Source: a virus. From it: DNA of 34,470 nt. The notes beneath the pieces were generated by a model. It was given only the letters and a program-made list of their open reading frames with translations. It was not told the DNA's origin and made no database searches. Below are positions 25,101-32,600 of this stretch, piece after piece. Where the stretch lies: positions 1 to 34,470 of IMG/VR virus record IMGVR_UViG_3300028287_000013; one strand, given 5' to 3'. Numbering within the stretch: position 1 is the stretch's first letter; every line of letters begins with the position of its first letter. A program made the translations under genes and the position numbers.

Positions 25101-28100
25101 AAGAGATATTGACTTTGCAAGATACTTAATACCTGGAGTACAATCCCTTGCACCAAATGAATATAATGTAAACAATTGGAATAGAGAAAGCTCAGTGTTT
25201 ATAAAAACAATTGAGAATAGAGATTTTACAAATAATTCTAGTGTAAGTTACATACCTTTTCCAAGTGATACGAATAGTTTGAAAACTCCTTCTGGAGAAC
25301 CTTCTATTATAGATAAATCAAGATATACTATTGGTAGTGCTGGAACATGTGGAACTCCTGAAAAAGAATTTGACCTGTCTGTTGTATCATATTATGCATC
25401 AATGAAAAATATTGTAGTTAATCAATACGGACAGATATACTCTTACAACACTGTAGACACAGGTTATCAAGCTCCTAAACAAACTGGTGGAACATCAACA
25501 GTGTTTGGAGGAGATACATTTATTTCTAGATTTGCATATAAAACAAAGCTTCCATTTTTTATTGATAATAGAGTAGGTGCTCCTGTTGATAGTGATGTGT
25601 TCTTTGATGAGATTGGAAACATAGCATATCCTAGGTTTTGGCATTCTTCAAGATCAATATTACAAGATGCTCAAATTAATGACGTTACAGCTACAGCTTT
25701 CTTTTCAACTAAAGCTCACAATTTGGATTGTGCTAATGATCCATCTAAAATAGCTAGTGGCACAGGAGGTTCTTATAGAACTTTTTATGATGGGTTTATG
25801 TATTTGTTTGCATACGGTATTCCTAGTTTCTATTGTGAGACTGTATATAATACAGATTTACGTCAAGCATTTAATAATAAAGAAGGAGACTTCTGGCCTC
25901 ATGTAAGTAGCGGTATTCCTGATGATTGGTTACAAGAAACAAACGTACCTATTGTTCAAGATAACACATATTATTACAATGTAACATTTTCTAAACAAAA
26001 TAAAGAAAATGTATTTACACATCTTCCTCCTGACTGGAAAGAAGATTTATGCTACACAGTTTATCCTTTTAGAGCTATTTATTCTGATGCTGCTACTACA
26101 AGTGCTGATGTTAGGGTAAACAACTGGCTAGTTTATAGAGCATTATCTTTTCATGATTTTCCACAAAACTATGGGAATCTTACATCATTAGATGGTATTC
26201 AAAACAAAGCGATACTTGCACGATTTGAGAATAAGTCACTGTTGTATAACAACTTACTAACTATTGATACTAGTAATCCTCAAGCGGCTTATATAGGTAA
26301 CCCTAATCTATTTGATTCATCTCCACCTATTGATTTTGCTGAAACAGATCTTGGATATGTAGGAGCTCAAAATAAGTTTTTATTAAAGATACCTCAAGGG
26401 CAAATAACTGTAGATGCAAAAAGAGGTCAAGTGTTTTTAGTGAAAGGTGGTCAGGTGGCAGACCTTACTGGATATGGTTCTGGTGTAAATAGATTTATGA
26501 CAGATCACTTACCTTTTAAAATATTACAACACTTTCCTAATGTAGATACTGACAATCATTTTAATGGTATTGGATTACATGGTGTATATGATAGTAAGTT
26601 TGAAAGAATAATTATTACTAAACTTGATTACACACCTCTTAGTGATGATATTAAATATAATGAAGAAACAGGAGATTTTTATATTGAGCTAGCAACAGGT
26701 GCATCCTCATTTAGTTCAAAGGTACCTACACCAATACAGTCAGTTTGTAATGAGTTTACAAGTTTACCTTTTAGTGAAAGTATAAGTGTAAAATATATTC
26801 CTTGTGGTACTGAGTGGGTAGTACAAAGTATAAATCTTCAATGTGATTTAGAGAATGGAGAGTTTTGTAAACCGCTTGTGTTATGTGCTAGAGAGATTTT
26901 ATCTTCAGATGTAAGAATGCTTCCAAGTGGTAATTGTGATATTGATTTAACAACTACAACAACTACTACTGGTAAAGAAGAAATTACAACTTCAACTACT
27001 ACTACTGTTGAAGATTCAATTGGAGATGATACAACAACAACTACTACAACAATATCTAGAGAGACAGATCCACCAATAAGAATAATTTCTTTAGATGATG
27101 AAAGTTATTTCTGTAATAAGTCTTGGACAATGTCTTTTGATTTTAATAGTAACAGTTGGATATCGTTTCACTCATACCTACCTAATTTTTACGTAGGGGA
27201 AAACAATTTTTATTACTCAGGTACAAACACATGCTGTGTAACACAAACACCTTTATCAGTAATAGCAGGGCCAGTTAAAAGTCCTTCAATTATTACAACT
27301 TCAACCACTACTACAAGTAATCCTTTATTTCCAACTACAACAACTACTACTACAGTTAAAGATTGTATTATGAAAGGTGGATTCTTTATACCAACAGACT
27401 GTGAACTTTCAGGTGGTACTGGAATTATAACTGTTCCTCCTACTACCACTACTACAATATGTGCAAGACCTTCAAATCTTAATGAATTATATTTTGGAGA
27501 AGGTTATCAAATTGTTGGAGATTCTCCACAACTTACAACAGCAAGTAAAGATGATGCTTGTGGAGCTGCTAATTTTATTATGGCTAATCCAGCTGTAGCT
27601 CTTTCTATTCAAACGCAAGCAATGGTAGAGTATGGTGAGGGAAAGACTTTAGGAGGCACATACGTTTACTTAGGGTGGGGAACATCAGACTGTACTTATA
27701 TTTCTGATGGTTGGTATTTTGTGTTAGATGAAAGTGAATTTCCGTATACCTATCAAGTTGCAAATGGTCAAATTGTAAATTATGAAACTTGTGATTGTTC
27801 AACATTAACAACTACTACAACAATAACTCCTTCTATAAATGAGTGCTGTTCTATGCTAACAACTACAGGTACTACTGTTACTGCTTACAATTTTAATGAA
27901 GAACCAAGGGTTTTAAATTTACCAGAATTTACATCATCTTACGGTTTAGGAATAACTGTTAATAAAGTTTGGTCTGTATATAGTAATGGAATACAAGAAT
28001 GGGATATTACAATATCTCCTTTTAGTTCAACTTATATAGAGCAAATTGCTTTACCTGCAGGATTTAGTACTACATTTGGAATAACAGCATTAGATGACTC

Positions 28101-28764
28101 AACGTTAATAGGAACAAATACATCTGCCTCTCCTTCTAGTATTGTACAGATTGATCTAGTTAGACAAACAGGTGTTGCAACAGTTGCAACGAGTACAACA
28201 AAAATTACTTTACCATTAGGTAGAGTAATGATTAGTAATGTTTTAACTGTTAAAAATCAAGACAAGGTAGTATTTGTAAATCAAGATACAGGATCATCAG
28301 ATTATTATGTTTCAGAATATTTTTATTCAACAGGTGTATTAAATACAGAAGTGAATATAGGAGCAGTAAATGCAGTGGCAATTATGGATTGTGCGTGTGT
28401 ATTATATTTATTTACACCATCAGGTGATTTTAAAATTTTATCTCCTGGACCAAATTACACTCTAATTGATGGCCCTTCCTCTATAGGTTTTAATTTAATA
28501 TCAGCATCTCAAATACCAACTTGTTCAAATCAAGGATTAACAAATCCAACAACTACTAGTACTACTACTGGCGCACCTACTACTACCACCACTACTACAA
28601 TATCAGCAACCTGTAATGAGTATGAGGTGACTGGACCAACAGCAATCTATTACACTAATTGCTTCGGTCAACAAGAATCAATATCTGTAGGATCTGGGCA
28701 AACCTTAAGAGTTTGTGCAAGTGTAGCAATACCAGGAGCAACATTAATAGGACCGTGTACATAA
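22192..28764 (+). CDS. Muzzle/stabilization (P22 gp10-like) protein with fibre-like C-terminal extension
   Basis: The 2190-residue protein opens with a Ser/Thr/Gly-rich segment and then TGLNLDSSINQVGPGRLTYA and YQNEPGNE (residues 30-72), a signature of the P22 gp10-like stabilization proteins of crAss-like phages that plug the tail end. The long beta-rich body runs to about residue 1585. A clear break follows: from ~1587 the protein switches to Thr linkers (26950-27051, 27295-27354, 28549-28599), Cys-containing domains and a propeller-like region (~1890-2110, with STGVLNTEVN and ALDDSTLIG echoes of the 963-aa fibre), ending in a ~50-residue beta domain with paired Cys (CNEYEV, CFGQQE, RVCASV, GPCT). 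The C-terminal ~600 residues look acquired from fibre genes. The TAATAA stop area leads into another module fibre. Confidence 0.75.
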   Translation: MAKDQSNGTSGTSGNSRRTNITMNSATARTGLNLDSSINQVGPGRLTYALNAAIENFDSSSVNYQNEPGNELCLVFTTGYKLIGEHFIPEKRKNIFFLSNPDTGGSEIGYMDNNDCVYRVLVNAPCLNFNTQHPIPKIVHRITNCTTEIYWTDGINSRRYLDIENIPYKLIAGTPSCDPVYGNELDCNQIKLQPNFSIPSLEVSKVENVGSLVAGTYQFAVQYADASGNELTSYYSVTNPTPIADEFVTTVNFDYPVGKSIIISVNDLDITGQFQYFNLAVIKTINNISSAELVGTYNIEEPFKDITYTGADQTSIQLAMIDIFEKFPYYDIAQDVTAVQDVLVWDNLTSIDRINYQSIANQIELKWETYRIPASENYADELNATHLRGYMRDEVYAFEIVFLLRNGKQTDGFHIPGREVNQPIDNPQDIPSTNSDFIGEPDYYIGDVGYKSYWKVYNTATVSEFSSGYDPTDASYKGPYQYGEFAFWESTEEYPCQDDVWGDLAGQKIRHHKFPDVLVSPIIENGQIVYDNDQIVPTMQDDAVFPLGVRISNSELDSLISTSDLSDDLKDDIVGYKIIRADRGTNKSVIAKGMLRNVNTYTRDEQEYYYPNYPYNDLGSDPYVSASNNAWLAESEPYLLYLPSTETIFSWEDFLGGGDGFIEITINDEQGVYEYTSATNGRVAEATIELDTRIEICSLTRPTALLGRILIGPGNYDVWRGRSYNPGISPFVRGWGFNWRDPFTDDNSAYEDKYEWLSGFTAYIGGETQYGRVSIDGPTPYETGASNGGPFESGVSIVKMDRIEMPDAEVTSSTKGRISTVGCKVEKPVKPITELNDEEGLSYRQIFNSPDTSFGQPFLGNILKLESVMFGAGKGHFAAVKDNAKYKLLSLEAQQDALDSAIEVADLTNPFNAGVCFTVYQTYLTIYINGITRRNYAQSYNSRASYDYSFDIGNNKFGSGSGTSFVGIKQRDIDFARYLIPGVQSLAPNEYNVNNWNRESSVFIKTIENRDFTNNSSVSYIPFPSDTNSLKTPSGEPSIIDKSRYTIGSAGTCGTPEKEFDLSVVSYYASMKNIVVNQYGQIYSYNTVDTGYQAPKQTGGTSTVFGGDTFISRFAYKTKLPFFIDNRVGAPVDSDVFFDEIGNIAYPRFWHSSRSILQDAQINDVTATAFFSTKAHNLDCANDPSKIASGTGGSYRTFYDGFMYLFAYGIPSFYCETVYNTDLRQAFNNKEGDFWPHVSSGIPDDWLQETNVPIVQDNTYYYNVTFSKQNKENVFTHLPPDWKEDLCYTVYPFRAIYSDAATTSADVRVNNWLVYRALSFHDFPQNYGNLTSLDGIQNKAILARFENKSLLYNNLLTIDTSNPQAAYIGNPNLFDSSPPIDFAETDLGYVGAQNKFLLKIPQGQITVDAKRGQVFLVKGGQVADLTGYGSGVNRFMTDHLPFKILQHFPNVDTDNHFNGIGLHGVYDSKFERIIITKLDYTPLSDDIKYNEETGDFYIELATGASSFSSKVPTPIQSVCNEFTSLPFSESISVKYIPCGTEWVVQSINLQCDLENGEFCKPLVLCAREILSSDVRMLPSGNCDIDLTTTTTTTGKEEITTSTTTTVEDSIGDDTTTTTTTISRETDPPIRIISLDDESYFCNKSWTMSFDFNSNSWISFHSYLPNFYVGENNFYYSGTNTCCVTQTPLSVIAGPVKSPSIITTSTTTTSNPLFPTTTTTTTVKDCIMKGGFFIPTDCELSGGTGIITVPPTTTTTICARPSNLNELYFGEGYQIVGDSPQLTTASKDDACGAANFIMANPAVALSIQTQAMVEYGEGKTLGGTYVYLGWGTSDCTYISDGWYFVLDESEFPYTYQVANGQIVNYETCDCSTLTTTTTITPSINECCSMLTTTGTTVTAYNFNEEPRVLNLPEFTSSYGLGITVNKVWSVYSNGIQEWDITISPFSSTYIEQIALPAGFSTTFGITALDDSTLIGTNTSASPSSIVQIDLVRQTGVATVATSTTKITLPLGRVMISNVLTVKNQDKVVFVNQDTGSSDYYVSEYFYSTGVLNTEVNIGAVNAVAIMDCACVLYLFTPSGDFKILSPGPNYTLIDGPSSIGFNLISASQIPTCSNQGLTNPTTTSTTTGAPTTTTTTTISATCNEYEVTGPTAIYYTNCFGQQESISVGSGQTLRVCASVAIPGATLIGPCT
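26950..27051 (+). repeat. Thr linker repeat at muzzle/fibre boundary
   Basis: Three Thr runs with TGKEEI, VEDSIGDD spacers encode residues 1587-1620. It marks the start of the fibre-like extension of the 2190-aa protein. Confidence 0.9.
28549..28599 (+). repeat. Thr linker repeat near C-terminus of muzzle-type protein
   Basis: Thr runs with S and GAP interruptions precede the final ~50-residue Cys domain. Another run at 27295-27354 splits a neighbouring domain pair. Confidence 0.9.
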
Positions 28765-28776
28765 TAAAATAAACAG

Positions 28777-29652
28777 ATGGCAAACAACACTAAAGCAATA
28801 AATATAAAAATAACAGAGTCTGCACCTGGAGCAGGACCTTTTAATATACTAGACGAAAGTGGAAATGTATTAAAAGGCGATGTGTCTCTAGATGAGCTAG
28901 TGTCTGGTATTGCTTTAAATGTACCTGGAAATGATATTAGTATATCAATTACTTCCTCTGGAAATTGTACGTTTGAGCAATATGTACCATTAAAAGAAAT
29001 AGAGAATGAAGATTGGGTAAACTCTGATTATACAACAGCTATAACAGGATGCCTCTGGACACATTTAAAAGACACATCTATATATAATTACTACTATGGA
29101 AACATCGAACCTTATATTATAGAGTATCCATTTTCTTATACATATCATGATGAGATATTACAGAATGTAAAAGACTACAGTAAAGTTTATAATTATCTAC
29201 CAGAGGCTTCAGGATCTTTTGATACAAATAAAAAGATACAAGTTGACAACCAATGGTTTAATAAAGCTGTTTTATATAATGGTCAACAATCAACAGGTGT
29301 ATTAAATCTAGTACCAAAACCTGAAAATAACTTATCGTCTTATATGCAGTACCCTATTTTAAATACTGATAGTAAAACTATTACCTACGCAAAGACAGAT
29401 AGCTTTTATCAATATAATACATTTTGGGCTCTTCAAAAAAATGATGAGTTACCTTTGTTCTTAAGTTCATGTAAATCATTATCTTTAGACAAGGAGGTTA
29501 ATCAGACTAATATGGATTACGGATCTAGATCATTTAGAAAGTCTCCACTTAGAGCTAAGAATTTAAAAGTTAGACACATACTTGACAACAGGTCAACAAC
29601 ACATATAGTAAGTCAATTTATAATCACACCATCACAAATATCATATAAGTAA
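28777..29652 (+). CDS. Fibre/structural protein with N-terminal GPFxLYSD-like module
   Basis: The 291-residue product begins with the most divergent of the six modules (GAGPFNILDESGN, LKGDVSLDELVSGI, NDISISITSSGNC). There is no Thr linker; the module runs straight into a Tyr- and Asn-rich beta body (CLWTHLKDTSIYNYYYGNIE, WFNKAVLYNGQQSTGVLNL). The C-terminus (FRKSPLRAKNLKVRHILDN, then HIVSQFIITPSQI) is basic and hydrophobic. The stop codon overlaps the next start (TAATG at 29650-29654), indicating translational coupling to the large multidomain gene. It may anchor something at the tail via its module. The body is not recognised. Confidence 0.5.
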   Translation: MANNTKAINIKITESAPGAGPFNILDESGNVLKGDVSLDELVSGIALNVPGNDISISITSSGNCTFEQYVPLKEIENEDWVNSDYTTAITGCLWTHLKDTSIYNYYYGNIEPYIIEYPFSYTYHDEILQNVKDYSKVYNYLPEASGSFDTNKKIQVDNQWFNKAVLYNGQQSTGVLNLVPKPENNLSSYMQYPILNTDSKTITYAKTDSFYQYNTFWALQKNDELPLFLSSCKSLSLDKEVNQTNMDYGSRSFRKSPLRAKNLKVRHILDNRSTTHIVSQFIITPSQISYK

Positions 29653-32600
29653 TGGCAAAAGGTTTATCAGCAGCAAAAGCTAAAAAGATACTACAAGATG
29701 GTTACGTAAAAGGTAAGCCTCTCACAGCAAAGCAAAAGAAATACTTTGGAGCTATTGCTAGTGGTGGTACGCCCTTGAAAGCAATGAATGGTAATTGGCT
29801 AGATAAGTTTGCTATGGGAGGAAGTCTTCCAGGTGCATCTGGTATGATGTATTCACGTAACTCTGGTTCTTCTGCAATGTCTCCTCCTAACCTTACTAAA
29901 GCTCAAGATGGAACAGTAGAATATGGTACACCTGAATATAAAAAAGCATATGAGGAAGGTACATTTGCTGATGTTCCTAATCAACTAGATGAAGTAGTAA
30001 TGTACTCAGGGGTAGACTATGAGAAGTATCCTTACTATAATGATTTAAGTGCAGAGCAAAGAAAATACTTTAAGGATGATGGTCCTATAGGGAGAGGTGT
30101 AAGAAGAGCTGCTTATACAAAAAAAGGACTTGCTGAGGATACTTATGATGTTGTTAATCCTATAATGTATGGAATGTTAGGTGTTGCTGGAGGTATGATG
30201 GCTGGTCCAAGTATAGCAACATTAGGTAGAGCAGCAGCTGTTCCAATTGGAAGAGCACTAAGCTATAAACCTTTTGGAGGCCCTGTAAGCATAGGTAATA
30301 CAATAGATGCAGTTAGTGCTGCTTATGCTGCTTATAATACTCCTGAAGCATATGATAAATTCAAAGAAAATCCTAGTTTTGATACAGGGTTAGATCTTGG
30401 TTTAACAGCAATGGATATGATTCCATTTAGTGAAATATTTACAGGAGGTAAAAATATTAAAAATTTATACAATAAAGGTAAAAACTTATTTACAAATGAT
30501 TTAAAACCAAACCCAAATATGTACTATAGGGGCATTGGGCAATCTGGATTAGATGATATTACGGAAAGTGGTTTACTAAGAGCAAAGCCTGCAGATCAAA
30601 TTCCTTTTAATGGAATGGGAAGTAAATTTGATTTTGCAAAAAGATTTAACAATTTATATGTTACCCCACGCTTTAATGTAGCTGATCAATATGGTAGAGG
30701 GGTTGTTGCTGAGATTCCAAAAGATATAGCAGACTTTTCTCAGAGGTATAAGAGTAGTGATTGGAGCATGATGACTAACAATCAAATACCTATAGAAGAA
30801 GTAAACTTATACAAGAAGAATTTCTTTGGAAACTACAAACCAGTAAATATTCCACAACCATCACTTAGTAGTATGCCTTTTAGTAAACCAAACATCTATC
30901 CAACAAGTAGTCCGCTACCTAAATACATGGAGCCTTATCTCTCTAGAAGAGTTTACCCATTTAACAAAGAGCAAGAAGTATTTGAATCTTTTTTATCTAC
31001 AGATAGACGACTTAATAACATAGATTCAAAGAGTCTTTATTATAATCAAGCAGGAAAGCGAATAACAAAAGGTGAAGCTGACAATCTTCTTTACCCACCA
31101 GAGTATCAAAAGAATGGTGGAGATGTAGATAAAGCACAGTATGGGAGACTACTGAAGTGGGGAAAAGATATATATGATGGCATTAGAGGAGTTGATAATG
31201 TTGTTGATGTTGCAAACACAGTTAGAAAAACTAGTAAAGTTGTTGATAATGCATGGACAGTAAAACCACTACCAGGATTGCATTTAAAATCAACAATGGA
31301 CAATGGTGCTATTTCTAAAATAATAGAATCTAAGACTGGACTTATAAATACAGAACAAGCTTTAGCTATTATAAACAAAGAATCAGGAGGTGCTGAAAAG
31401 GTAGCTCTTATAAGACAACAATTGGGAGATAACATTCCTAAGAAGATGGACTATAATAACTTTAGAACAAAAACGCAAGAAAGTCTTATTCCTTTAGAAG
31501 TTAAAATAAATTATGATGGTAACTCTGAATATGGTTTAGAAAATATTGGTTATGATCCTTGGAAAATAGAACATGAAGCTTTAACTATTAGTAATAGAAA
31601 TCAATTTGGTACAGGTTCAAGTATGCATGGTAATCCTGATGACACATTAGGTCATGTACATTTTTTAAAAGATGCTGATAATCCAAACACACTAACTATA
31701 ACACAAATACAATCTGATGCGTTTCAAGGTGGCAAGTCAACAAAGGAAACTAAAGAGCAGTTACAAAAATCTTTATCATTAAATAAGAAACATGCTGAAG
31801 CTCAAAGAAAACTTCATGACCTTGCTGTACAAGATCCTAATTCTAGAGTTTGGACATACCCAGATGGTCAGCAACTTAGTAATAGTATGTACAATAAAGT
31901 TATGGATGGTCAAAATAATTGGAATAAAATGCAGCAAGCATCTATAGATAACTATAGTCAAAAACAATTATTAGGTAAGAATCATGAAGAAAGATATTTG
32001 CAAGAGATTGTAAACTATGCAGGTGCAAACGGTAACAATAAAATAAGAATACCGACTATGGAAACCGCTGCTAAAGTGCAGGGGTTTAATGACATGCAGC
32101 AGAACATGGGCGTTCTTAAAAAATATAAAAATCAACCTAAAACTATTAAAAAACTATATGGTCAAGATGTTATAACTGTAACTGATAGTAAAGGTAATAC
32201 TTGGTATGAGTTTGATATACCAGAATCATTCAAATCAGGAAAAGGAGAAATAAAAGCATTTAAAGAAGGTGGTAGTACACCTAAGGCTCAAGTTGGAGAT
32301 AGCGATGTGGAGAAAGCACAGTGGGGTAAACTATTAAAGCTTGCAAAGAAGTACGGAAATAAGGTATATGAGATGTACAAAGGTACTGATGAGGTTGTCG
32401 ATGCTGCAAGCACAACTGGTAAGCTTAAGTATATGGATGAGCTAAGTTCTAAAGCAAAGAAAGATGTATATGAACAAAATTATGAAGCTCTCACTAAAAC
32501 TGATAAAGAAACAAGAAATTTAGGCAAACCACATATAGCACAAGAAGAGTATGGTGAAGGTTGGAAATATTCAGATCAGGTAGACTTTAACAATCCTGAA

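Noticed and set aside
27213-27449. Minus-strand Val-rich frame
   Set aside because: Shadow of Thr linkers in the muzzle extension.
30160-30250. Hydrophobic Gly/Ala stretch as a holin or separate membrane gene
   Set aside because: It is inside the continuous 1503-residue frame with no own start context; at most a membrane-active segment of that protein.
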